From JBAUHN01 sp049680295 (GTDB lineage Bacteria > Pseudomonadota > Alphaproteobacteria > Rhodobacterales > Rhodobacteraceae): a stretch of DNA of 6,201 nt. The stretch spans positions 1 to 6,201 of the forward strand of contig JBAUHN010000344.1 in the NCBI GenBank assembly GCA_049680295.1, in the 5' to 3' direction. Below the pieces are notes generated by a model. That model had not been told where the DNA came from. It made no database searches and was given only the letters and a program-made list of their open reading frames with translations. A program made the translations under genes and the position numbers. Positions 1 to 5,581 of the stretch are shown here, in pieces; the first letter of the stretch is position 1, and every line of letters begins with the position of its first letter.

Positions 1-732
1 GAAAACACATTGCTCATTCGGGCCGTCGCCGGAATCCAGTGACCATGTAGCGCCAAACAGCAGCGCGCCGCCCTTTTTAAACACGCCGGCCAATGAAAAT
101 GTGCTGGCGGCCCCGCCAATGCTGTCCACCGGCAAATACCAAGCTTCCATTGTGCCTTTTCGGACAAAAAACAGACGGTTTGCAAAAGACCAGACATGCG
201 ACAACTCAGACGTTGTGACGCCTGTAATGGCCGGGGAGCTTGCTCCAGTAATCGCAGTCCAGGTTGTTCCGTCATAGAGTTGCGGGCTATTAGTACCGTT
301 CAAGGCGTAGAGATAATCACCGCCCGCCGTTCCGAATTGTTCGGTAGAGTAAAAGCCACTTGTCTGCCCCGTCACGTCAGCGGTTGGGATAACATCCGGA
401 TCGGCGGGTGATGTGATGTCGAAAATACTATCATCCGAAGCCGCGAAAAATGTTTCAGTTGCCCCGACCTTATAGGTAAACACCGACGCCACCGTGTCTG
501 CGGCGATGGTCGCGAATTTCTGTACGCCCTTGCGGGGGCTTGCAGTCGCCAGATTGCAAATCCAGTTGTCCAGCACCTTGGCGCCGCCTGGCTGCGGGTT
601 GGCGATGCTCTCATTCAAAACAAGGCCCCGGATCGGCGCAGGAAGGCGTGCAGGCTCCGCCAGCATCTTGGCTGTAGGTTCACCACCGCGCATTTTGCGC
701 CGGGGAGCGGCTTTTTTCTGCAACACCATCAT
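1..732 (-). CDS. Partial beta-propeller-like tail/nozzle protein (3' end outside window)
   Basis: The frame opens at ATG 732, which overlaps the previous gene's TGA (ATGA), and stays open for 244 codons to the window edge; a second in-frame ATG at 729 is possible. After a basic, Ala/Pro-rich N-terminus (QKKAAPRRKMRGG) come PIRGLVLNESIANPQPGGAK (33-52) and VLDNWICNLATASPRKGVQ (53-71), the 'P-x-x-G-x-x-x-x-[ED]-S-x-A ... LdNW-[IF]-x ... R-K-G' start I recall from a large family of phage tail proteins. Repeating beta-strand blocks follow: FFAASDDSIFDITSP, GGDYLYALNGTNSPQLYDGT, HVWSFANRLFFVRKGTMEAW and WYLPVDSIGGAASTFSLAGV. These look like blades of a propeller. In SU10-like podoviruses the nozzle below the adaptor contains such a domain, so a tail tube/nozzle role is likely; that link is inference. 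The full length cannot be known from here. Confidence 0.85.
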   Translation of the reverse strand, partial: MMVLQKKAAPRRKMRGGEPTAKMLAEPARLPAPIRGLVLNESIANPQPGGAKVLDNWICNLATASPRKGVQKFATIAADTVASVFTYKVGATETFFAASDDSIFDITSPADPDVIPTADVTGQTSGFYSTEQFGTAGGDYLYALNGTNSPQLYDGTTWTAITGASSPAITGVTTSELSHVWSFANRLFFVRKGTMEAWYLPVDSIGGAASTFSLAGVFKKGGALLFGATWSLDSGDGPNEQCVF

Positions 733-1331
733 AATCTGGAACGATCATTATTGCGGGCATAATCCTGAAGCGCCGCCTCATATTCGGCCTCCTGATCGGC
801 AAATTCCATGCCCTTTTGACGCCGCCAACGCACCTCGAGAGCCTTCAAGAACAATTCTTCATCAATCAGCGACGTATCATCATCCGCAGTGAAGGCGCCC
901 GTTCCGTTGCTGCACCAATTGCCAGTTTGGTAGGTGACCGTGACCGTTGCTGCATTCGCCAGATATGGCCAGAGCCGTAAAATATCTTCTCTAAGGATAA
1001 AGTAGCGTGGCACGCCCTCCACAGATGCCAAAGATGCCCATTCCGCCTGTGTAAGGGGGCGCACAGTGCCGCCCGCCGATGTGACGGCCACACCCTTGGC
1101 AAGTCGAGAGATGCCACTAGGAAGGCTGTGAGCCAAATCGCTGCCATCACCGGTTAACGTTGTGCTGGCGGTCAATTGCCCCCAATCCACTCGGCGGGCT
1201 AGTTCTTCACCGGCAGCATTGGCGTGTTCGGCCACTTCCTTCCATGAACGATCCGTTGATCCAATGACGGAATCCGGGATAGGCAGACCGACACTTTTTG
1301 CCAGCCCTTCTGCGATTGTCAGGAGGCTCAT
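729..1331 (-). CDS. Second connector-like phage neck protein
   Basis: A 200-residue protein beginning MSLLTIAEGLAKSVGLPIPD, with SVIGSTDRSWKEVAEHANAA (21-40) and EELARRVDW (42-50) forming N-terminal helices. A beta-rich middle contains SLPSGISRLAKGVAVTSAGG (69-88) and VPRYFILREDILRLWP (107-122). A C-terminal helical segment reads SLIDEELFLKALEVRWRRQK (154-173), then GMEFADQEAEYEAALQDYA. This order (helix, beta domain, then an 'l-D-e-x-L ... W-R-x-x-K-G' helix) is typical of small head-completion or tail-connector proteins found beside adaptors in podovirus-like genomes. The ATG overlaps the adaptor stop by four bases, and GGGGA lies just upstream. Its own stop overlaps the next start in the same way. 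It may form a second ring below the adaptor; that is inference from context. Confidence 0.8.
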   Translation of the reverse strand: MSLLTIAEGLAKSVGLPIPDSVIGSTDRSWKEVAEHANAAGEELARRVDWGQLTASTTLTGDGSDLAHSLPSGISRLAKGVAVTSAGGTVRPLTQAEWASLASVEGVPRYFILREDILRLWPYLANAATVTVTYQTGNWCSNGTGAFTADDDTSLIDEELFLKALEVRWRRQKGMEFADQEAEYEAALQDYARNNDRSRL

Positions 1332-1903
1332 TCGATATTCCCCGTCAGTCTGACGCGCGTTCTTGAGTACCTTTGGCGGTGGTCGTCTGCCTGCGCCTCA
1401 AAGATTGCCGCGTTGCGGTATTGCTCTAGAATTGGAACCGCTTCCGCATCCCGAATGTGCTTTGCCGCCTCCGCAGAAACGCCGTGAAGATAAACTTCGG
1501 GGTATTTTTGCAGCAACCAGTTTGATGTCGTCAGGCTTGTGGTAAGCGTCGGAATGCTGGCGTAATATTGAGCCGCGTAATCTTGATCCGTGGCAATGAT
1601 TGTTGACCCAGACACAGCATAGTAATGATTTCCCGTGGCCTGCGCCGCCTGAAGGGGCTGCTCCACGTACTCGCACCCATTTGGGGTGTAGACGCCAATC
1701 ATCTCACGATAATCCGCTGGCAGCGCACCGGACCCGCCTGAAACTGTGATGGTCGTGTTCGTAATTTGATCCCGACACCGCAATTCCCGATTAAACCGGG
1801 ACTCAGCCAAGAGCGTCAGGCGGTCGAACACATCGGAAATGTCGGTACGCCCAACAGCCTCAAGGACCGCCGTGCGCAAATCAAGGTAATCGGTGAATGC
1901 CAT
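1328..1903 (-). CDS. Adaptor / head-tail connector protein (SU10 adaptor-like)
   Basis: A 191-residue protein of the kind that forms a ring under the portal and links head to tail. The N-terminal helices (TDYLDLRTAVLEAVGRTD, 4-21) are followed by LTLLAESRFNRELRCRDQ (29-46), the 'aE-x-R-[IF]-N-R-x-L-R' signature I associate with phage adaptor proteins. A beta region contains LPADYREMIGVYT (61-73), the typical 'LPxDyxe' turn. A C-terminal helical part, WLLQKYPEVYLHGVSAEAAK (129-148), then IRDAEAVPILEQYRNAAIFE, completes the fold. The ATG directly follows the TAG of the upstream gene (TAGATG) and the local Shine-Dalgarno sequence is weak, so coupling is likely. The stop overlaps the next start as ATGA. 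A gp6/gp11-like connector is the general class; which subtype it belongs to is less certain. Confidence 0.87.
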   Translation of the reverse strand: MAFTDYLDLRTAVLEAVGRTDISDVFDRLTLLAESRFNRELRCRDQITNTTITVSGGSGALPADYREMIGVYTPNGCEYVEQPLQAAQATGNHYYAVSGSTIIATDQDYAAQYYASIPTLTTSLTTSNWLLQKYPEVYLHGVSAEAAKHIRDAEAVPILEQYRNAAIFEAQADDHRQRYSRTRVRLTGNIE

Positions 1904-2227
1904 CTAAACGGTGCCTTCTTTGGTTCGCCAAGCGCGGTTGTCGCTATCATTCAACCATCGAGAGATGTGCGCCTGATCGTCCTGCTTAGACGCTTCAGCC
2001 AACTGGTCATAATAGATGTTCAGCGGCACGGACGCGATTTGGTGATAATCGCCTCGGAAACCCTTCTCCGCCAAATTTCTTTGCTCACGGTTGATATCTA
2101 TTGTCGGTTGAACTTCATAATCTGAGCGCCACGTGGTGGTGCCATCGCCATTGGTTGTGTACCAAACTTGACGGCCCAATTTCGGATCGTAGTCAAATAA
2201 CGTCCAGCCTTCATGTGTAATTTTCAC
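1904..2227 (-). CDS. Conserved-looking phage protein, probable neck or virion component, function unknown
   Basis: I favour the GTG at 2227, giving 107 residues beginning MKITHEGWTLFDYDPKLGRQ, because GGAG (2237-2234) lies six bases upstream. Two upstream in-frame ATG codons (2239 and 2257) have no good Shine-Dalgarno sequence and would add residues encoded inside the endonuclease gene. With the GTG start the overlap with that gene is 17 bases. The protein has an Asp/Trp/Tyr-rich N-terminal half (TLFDYDPKLGRQVWYTTNGD) and a C-terminal part with GDYHQIASVPLNIYYDQL and SRWLNDSDNRAWRTKEGTV. This pattern, including the ending LNDSDNRAWRT, resembles uncharacterised proteins I recall in capsid/neck operons of podoviruses. 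No enzyme motif is seen. The stop (TAG) directly abuts the adaptor gene's ATG, suggesting coupled translation with a neck protein. Confidence 0.8.
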   Translation of the reverse strand: MKITHEGWTLFDYDPKLGRQVWYTTNGDGTTTWRSDYEVQPTIDINREQRNLAEKGFRGDYHQIASVPLNIYYDQLAEASKQDDQAHISRWLNDSDNRAWRTKEGTV

Positions 2228-2783
2228 GGCTGTCTCCATGGTTTTTATGATAGCCATTCAGCTTTTCGGCTTTTTCTCTTGCGGAAACGGCATCGTCGAA
2301 AGAAGCATACCGGCCCAATTTAACGCTCTTTCCATCTACGTAAATTGTGGCGACCCATTTTTGACACCATTTGTCAAAAGAGACCCCGACACGACCACTG
2401 GTGTTGTGCCTAGGTATCGCCAAATTTCGGTTGTTTTCGGACTTCACGACAGACCTCAGATTGATGATTCTATTGTCGGCCCTGTCGCCGTTGATGTGGT
2501 CGATATGATCGGGGTCTACCGCATGGACCATTTTCCAAACCACACGATGTGCATACACATACTGGCCAAGCATCTTCCCCCGCCGATACCCGTTGCCTCT
2601 ATTGTCCAAGGCGGGTGATCCAGCGTTATCAGTGTTCCAGACCTTCGCCATGATGCCCGCAGGCCTCTTGACGTCGCTAAACCACTCAACGCCACGCTCA
2701 CGCCAAAACAGTTTTCCCGTCTCAGGCTCATAGCGAAGCAGTTGCAACAATACGGATTGTTCTGGTAGGGCTTTGATAGCCAT
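2211..2783 (-). CDS. HNH homing-type endonuclease with AP2 DNA-binding domain
   Basis: A 190-residue protein with three parts. The N-terminal segment LLQLLRYEPETGKLFWRERG (12-31) is the usual lead-in of this phage endonuclease class. The HNH nuclease core has H79 in YAHRVVWKM and the motif DHIDHINGDRADNRIINLR (92-110), with the metal-site D95/H96 and N104 all present, so the nuclease looks intact. The C-terminal AP2-type DNA-binding domain spans about residues 128-172, with SGRVGVSFDKWCQKWVATI and LGRYASFDDAVSAREKA. Such enzymes nick or cut DNA and spread as selfish free-standing genes between phage virion genes. By hand count three lines of this gene (2281-2460) are about 49% GC against about 56% in three lines of the capsid gene (3421-3600), which fits later acquisition, though the difference is modest. 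The 3' end overlaps the start of the next gene. Confidence 0.94.
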   Translation of the reverse strand: MAIKALPEQSVLLQLLRYEPETGKLFWRERGVEWFSDVKRPAGIMAKVWNTDNAGSPALDNRGNGYRRGKMLGQYVYAHRVVWKMVHAVDPDHIDHINGDRADNRIINLRSVVKSENNRNLAIPRHNTSGRVGVSFDKWCQKWVATIYVDGKSVKLGRYASFDDAVSAREKAEKLNGYHKNHGDSRENYT

Positions 2784-2790
2784 ATTCGGA

Positions 2791-2796
2791 CCCCTC
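2791..2796 (-). promoter_or_regulatory. Ribosome binding site that sets the HNH gene start
   Basis: GAGGGG on the minus strand, seven bases before the ATG at 2783. It rules out the longer reading from TTG at 2798, which overlaps the Shine-Dalgarno sequence itself. Confidence 0.8.
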
Positions 2797-2817
2797 AACG
2801 GTTCGATTTCGGTTAGG

Positions 2818-2847
2818 GCCGGGTGGAGACTCCAATCTCTATCCGGC
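2818..2847 (-). repeat. Imperfect nested hairpin in the leader of the HNH gene
   Basis: An outer pair, GCCGG (2818-2822) with CCGGC (2843-2847), encloses an inner inverted repeat TGGAG-A-CTCCA (2824-2834, plus-strand reading). In the mRNA either stem could form about 20 bases upstream of the GAGGGG ribosome binding site. It might dampen endonuclease expression; this is inference from pairing only and no folding energy was computed. Confidence 0.4.
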
Positions 2848-2848
2848 T

Positions 2849-2862
2849 TGATAAGCTTATCA
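2849..2862. repeat. 14-base perfect palindrome
   Basis: TGATAAGCTTATCA is identical on both strands and has no loop. Perfect palindromes of this length without a spacer can be protein binding sites (a dimeric repressor or a nuclease site) or insertion junctions. No T-run follows, so it is not a typical terminator. Function unknown. Confidence 0.75.
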
Positions 2863-2883
2863 CTAAATCCTTGTAGAATATAG

Positions 2884-3039
2884 TTATTTCTTCGCCTTCA
2901 CGCGAGACAAGGCCCCGGATTCAACGCCGTCCATCGCCGCTTCAGCGGGAAGATTGACTTCTTTGCCCGCCGCGTGGCGAACACCGTCTTCATCCCACAT
3001 GTCACGTAGGATTTTGCATTTGATTGTTTTCTCAGCCAT
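2884..3039 (-). CDS. Small (51-residue) conserved-looking phage protein downstream of capsid
   Basis: A short gene reading MAEKTIKCKILRDMWDEDG, then VRHAAGKEVNLPAEAAMDGV and ESGALSRVKAKK, ending in TAA. The start is well supported: GGAGG at 3049-3045 is five bases before the ATG at 3039. An in-frame ATG at 3051 lies at the Shine-Dalgarno sequence itself and is less likely. The pattern 'I-L-R-D-x-W-D-E-x-G-x-R-x-x-A-G-x-x-V-x-[LV]-P ... E-S-G-A-L-x-R-V-K' resembles small proteins I recall near capsid genes in many phages, with the look of a small beta domain. I do not know the function; a minor head or decoration component is possible from position only. It lies right after the terminator hairpin, so it would depend on readthrough or on an unseen promoter. 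Confidence 0.82.
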   Translation of the reverse strand: MAEKTIKCKILRDMWDEDGVRHAAGKEVNLPAEAAMDGVESGALSRVKAKK

Positions 3040-3053
3040 TAGAACCTCCATAT

Positions 3054-3081
3054 GAAAAGAGCGGGGCCATCACGGCCCCGC
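3054..3081 (-). terminator. Rho-independent terminator after the major capsid gene
   Basis: Read on the minus strand, GCGGGGCC pairs perfectly with GGCCCCGC across a five-base loop (GTGAT), and the run TCTTTTC follows. The stem covers 3081-3061 and starts nine bases after the capsid stop. The U-run is short and interrupted, so termination may be partial, letting the downstream neck genes be made at a lower level. On the plus strand no T-run follows the hairpin, so its direction agrees with the genes. Confidence 0.8.
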
Positions 3082-3090
3082 CCGAATTGC

Positions 3091-4083
3091 TTAGGTCGAA
3101 GCCGTGAGACCAAAGACATCAGCAACGACGCCGAGGCCTTTTTCGTTCTTGGGCTTCAATGCGCCTTCGCCGATGATCACGAACTTCTTGGCATCGCCAG
3201 TTTTCGCGAGGTTCTTGTCCTCTTTCATCTTCCGAAGCCAACCAAAGCACAGGTATTCCGGATCAATCAGGAACACGTTGCGGGCCTGCGCCGCAGCACC
3301 AGCCATCACGCGGTTGGGGTGAATCATCACCTTGCCAAATGGGCCTTCATAGATGTCAGCATTGGCAACAATACTGTTGTTCTTGCCGGACGAAGCAGCA
3401 TAGCGGAACTGTGCCACATTGCTGTCAGACATGAACGTCACGAACACGGACTTGATATACGGCGAGGCCACCATGTGCTTGAAGTTCGCACCAGACTGGT
3501 AGCCTTGCTGCATCACGCCGTCGAGTTGCGCTTTAGTGAACGCGCGCAATGTGCCGTTTGTGGGGGCAACCGTCAGACCTGTGCCTGAATTATAGCCACC
3601 GTTAGCACCGGTCGCGCCGCGATCAACATTGGTTTCAATCCACGAGGACAGAGACCCGCTTTCACGTGTAGCACCACCAACCGAGGCATTGGCATCAACA
3701 ATGGAAAACTCCACGTCTTTACGCAACTCTACGGCCTTTTTGAGCTTCTGCTCTTTGACCTTGGTGGCTTTGCCCGCTTCGTCGGTAACGTCTTGGGTTT
3801 CCGAGATGATGCCCTCTTTGCGCATAATCTGGGTATAGTTCCCAAGGCGTTCTGGCGAGACGGTCGCCGCGAAGGTGTATTCGTCACCCTCAAGGTTGAT
3901 GTTTGCCGCTGGGGCAGCAAGTTCGTCTGTTGTCCATTCTGGATGAGTGGACACAAACTTTTCTTTCTCGATCAACGAGTAAATGGGCGTGTCTTCCGGT
4001 GTGATCCGGGAAACAACGTCCGCTAGTTCTTCACGGTTGCCAGCGGCGCCCGTGCTTTGGAAGGTATTTGCGACGACAGCCAT
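3091..4083 (-). CDS. Major capsid protein, SU10 / DUF5309 family
   Basis: A 330-residue protein that builds the icosahedral head shell and is expected to have the HK97 fold. The N-terminus has the signature I associate with this family: LADVVSRITPEDTPIYSLI (residues 20-38), followed by HPEWTTDELAAPAANINLEG (47-66) and a region ending RKEGIISETQ (88-97). A long basic/acidic helix (108-125) leads into ATRESGSLSSWIETN (138-152). The C-terminal half contains GANFKHMVASPYIKSVF (198-214) and the segment NADIYEGPFGKVMIHPNR (241-258). The length is normal for the family and no propeptide cleavage region is obvious. The ATG is fixed by AAGGAGGA at 4098-4091, seven bases upstream. A strong hairpin terminator follows the stop, which suits a highly expressed gene. 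Family assignment is by recognition of the pattern. Confidence 0.93.
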   Translation of the reverse strand: MAVVANTFQSTGAAGNREELADVVSRITPEDTPIYSLIEKEKFVSTHPEWTTDELAAPAANINLEGDEYTFAATVSPERLGNYTQIMRKEGIISETQDVTDEAGKATKVKEQKLKKAVELRKDVEFSIVDANASVGGATRESGSLSSWIETNVDRGATGANGGYNSGTGLTVAPTNGTLRAFTKAQLDGVMQQGYQSGANFKHMVASPYIKSVFVTFMSDSNVAQFRYAASSGKNNSIVANADIYEGPFGKVMIHPNRVMAGAAAQARNVFLIDPEYLCFGWLRKMKEDKNLAKTGDAKKFVIIGEGALKPKNEKGLGVVADVFGLTAST

Positions 4084-4090
4084 TGGGCTA

Positions 4091-4098
4091 TCCTCCTT
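4091..4098 (-). promoter_or_regulatory. Strong ribosome binding site of the major capsid gene
   Basis: AAGGAGGA on the minus strand, seven bases before the ATG at 4083. It is a near-ideal Shine-Dalgarno sequence, as expected for the most abundant virion protein. Confidence 0.88.
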
Positions 4099-4110
4099 AC
4101 GATGATGTGG

Positions 4111-5049
4111 TTATTCCCAATCGACCGCCAGAGCGTCTTTCAACGTTCCGGACCGACTGAGCTTTTGCATTGCTTCTGCATTACCGTTGACTTTGCCTGC
4201 CCCCTGTCCCGGTTTCCGGGGGGTTGCTGGGGGCGCCTTGGCAACCTTGGCTTTCGCCGTGGCTTTAGCCTTGTCAGCCTCCATGCCCTTTTTCGCCCAA
4301 TGGGCTAGCGCAAACATGCGCGGGTCAGTGGTGCTGGACAGTTCTTCATTTGTGAAACCAAGGTCATTCGCCACTGACTGAACGCCGCCAAAGAACCGCT
4401 CACGGCTCTCGCCGCCTGCTGCCTCCGGGAACATCTCAATCAATTTTGAATTGGCCTGCTGAAGTTGTTTTTTTAGTTCATCTCCAGACAATTTCCCGCC
4501 GATTTCCTTGGGTGCTTCACCCATTTCAATCAACTTCTTGACCTGCGCCATTGCCGCCTCGTGCTGGGCTTTCTGGGCCACGTATTGTTCGGGCTTAGAA
4601 AGCGCCAATGAGGCGTCGGGGGCGTCGGGAACCAAGCTTGTAATATGGTCCACAAATACTTCGGTAATGCGCTGCATGCGCTCGACATCCGCTTTCAGGG
4701 TGTTTCGCTCGTTTGCGATTTCCTGAGTTTTGCGGCTATAATCCTCTTGACGCAGATTGCCTTTTTCGAGGCCTTCCAGATACTCGGCCAAGCGCGGGGT
4801 TTCCGACTTTAGCTTTGTAACGAAATCCTCAATCGGCTCATCTTCGTCCGCTGGATCATCGGCTTCTTGGTCGTCTTCTTCGACCTCATCCGTCTCATCA
4901 TCGGTTTCGTCGGATTGTTCGCCTTCTTCGGTGTCCTGATCTTCGTCAGGGTCGAAATAGACAAATTCTTCGGAAGTGTCGTCGTCAGAGAGTTTGACGT
5001 TATCGGTCACACCCCCATCAAGGGGCGTGTTGTCGGGTTCGTCTTTCAT
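4111..5049 (-). CDS. Capsid assembly scaffolding protein
   Basis: A 312-residue protein lying directly before the major capsid gene, where tailed phages usually encode their scaffold. Scaffolds form an internal core that guides capsid subunits into the procapsid and then leave. Residues 21-76 are extremely acidic: 33 of 56 are Asp or Glu, with no Lys or Arg. A helical middle follows, including DYSRKTQEIANER (103-115), a sequence style common in phage scaffolds, and long coiled-coil-like stretches (about 104-205). Then comes a Lys/Ala/Pro-rich linker (260-284) and a short C-terminal helix, AMQKLSRSGTLKDAL, of the kind that contacts the capsid protein in other scaffolds. A GAGG at 5061-5058 stands eight bases before the ATG. 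The stop is 27 bases from the capsid start. The role rests on composition, helical architecture and position rather than on a catalytic signature. No serine protease motif is evident, so a scaffold-protease fusion is unlikely. Confidence 0.85.
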   Translation of the reverse strand: MKDEPDNTPLDGGVTDNVKLSDDDTSEEFVYFDPDEDQDTEEGEQSDETDDETDEVEEDDQEADDPADEDEPIEDFVTKLKSETPRLAEYLEGLEKGNLRQEDYSRKTQEIANERNTLKADVERMQRITEVFVDHITSLVPDAPDASLALSKPEQYVAQKAQHEAAMAQVKKLIEMGEAPKEIGGKLSGDELKKQLQQANSKLIEMFPEAAGGESRERFFGGVQSVANDLGFTNEELSSTTDPRMFALAHWAKKGMEADKAKATAKAKVAKAPPATPRKPGQGAGKVNGNAEAMQKLSRSGTLKDALAVDWE

Positions 5050-5084
5050 GGTGGTTGCCTCGTCGGCTGCTCGTGTCCGCCCGC

Positions 5085-5318
5085 TTATGCAGGTGCGGCC
5101 TTACGCTCTCGGATGCTGTGAACGGATTGCTCACAATCGCTGCGCAAAGTTCGTATGGCCCGAATGCGGTGTGCATTCTCGGCCCTTAATTCTTCGGTTT
5201 CTGCGTAAACCATCGCCTCGATAGCTGCGGCCTCAACTTCATTAAACAACTCATCCCAAAGGGGGTTGCCCAGAAGGGATTCGGCTAATCCTGCGCGCTC
5301 TTTGGCATTCATCACCAT
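5085..5318 (-). CDS. Small helical phage protein of unknown function
   Basis: A 77-residue protein from ATG 5318, or 75 residues from ATG 5312. The overlap reads ATGGTGATG, and the spike gene's TGA stop (5314-5312) lies inside it, so translation is probably coupled to the spike gene by reinitiation; no good Shine-Dalgarno sequence precedes either ATG. The frame stays open upstream to a TTG at 5372, but that extension lies wholly within the spike gene and is rejected. The sequence is almost entirely amphipathic helix: AKERAGLAESLLGNPLWDEL, then EVEAAAIEAM, then RAENAHRIRAIRTLRSD. The ending '(I)RAIR-x-[IL]R' resembles small helical proteins I recall next to scaffold genes in other phages. I cannot assign a role; a scaffold or portal accessory is a guess from position. 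Confidence 0.75.
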   Translation of the reverse strand: MVMNAKERAGLAESLLGNPLWDELFNEVEAAAIEAMVYAETEELRAENAHRIRAIRTLRSDCEQSVHSIRERKAAPA

Positions 5319-5575
5319 AGCGCCAGAAGGTTGGTTGCGGTCGTACCTGTTGCCAGCACGCGCGCGGTGCAAATGGGCAAAGTCGCCCCGGCGGCAGCGC
5401 CCGCAAACGTCAAGGTATCCCCGTCCGTTGTGACCAAAGCGACATTACCAGCCCCGCCAACATAAATCCCACGTGCCGAAGTCGGCAAATCAGCACTGTC
5501 GTTCGGTGTCACGGCAGCCCCGCCGCGCGCTGGTCCAGTAATGCCAGTTGATGTTCCTGCCCATTTATCAGCCAT
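5312..5575 (-). CDS. Head-spike base protein, GTA Rcc01079 (GhsA)-like
   Basis: An 87-residue Gly/Ala/Thr-rich protein, predicted to be all beta and without a signal peptide. The arrangement ITGPARGGAAVTPNDSADL (residues 12-30), then ARGIYVGGAGNVALV (34-48), TLTFAGAAAGATLP (54-67) and a C-terminal RVLATGTTATNLLALW matches the pattern I recall for the 'spike base protein, RCAP_Rcc01079 family'. In the Rhodobacter capsulatus gene transfer agent that protein anchors head spikes to the capsid surface, where they help adsorption to host capsular polysaccharide. The start is well supported: AAGGAGG at 5588-5582 lies six bases before the ATG. The neighbours, scaffold and major capsid genes, agree with a virion surface role. 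The fibre partner (GhsB-like) is not seen in the window. The family assignment is from memory of the sequence pattern; the virion role is inferred. Confidence 0.72.
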   Translation of the reverse strand: MADKWAGTSTGITGPARGGAAVTPNDSADLPTSARGIYVGGAGNVALVTTDGDTLTFAGAAAGATLPICTARVLATGTTATNLLALW

Positions 5576-5581
5576 TTGTGG

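Larger units (their letters stand above)
2784..2883 (-). other. Intergenic gap with two inverted repeats upstream of the HNH gene
   Basis: This 100-base stretch between the 51-residue gene and the endonuclease gene is the longest non-coding interval in the window. It carries a 14-base perfect palindrome (2849-2862), an imperfect hairpin (2818-2847) and the endonuclease ribosome binding site. I see no convincing sigma-70 promoter pair, and the hairpins are not followed by T-runs in the gene direction. Confidence 0.7.

Noticed and set aside
2784..2798. Longer HNH reading from TTG at 2798
   Set aside because: The TTG overlaps the GAGGGG Shine-Dalgarno sequence that serves the ATG at 2783, and the extra five residues add nothing to the family pattern.
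2849..2862. Palindrome as a rho-independent terminator
   Set aside because: It has no loop bases, is AT-rich and is not followed by a T-run in the direction of transcription.
2211..2883. Group I intron housing the HNH gene
   Set aside because: The flanking genes on each side are complete and have different frames and products, the 3' side has no room for intron core elements, and the endonuclease overlaps the next gene. A free-standing endonuclease fits better.
3052..3588. 178-codon plus-strand open frame opposite the capsid gene
   Set aside because: It lies wholly antisense to the clearly recognisable capsid gene, has low-complexity His/Arg-rich composition and shows no family pattern. The other plus-strand frames in the window are likewise shadows of real minus-strand genes.
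5319..5372. Upstream extension of the small helical gene to a TTG at 5372
   Set aside because: The extension is entirely inside the spike gene and has an Arg-rich composition unlike the rest of the protein; ATG codons at the spike stop explain the start better.
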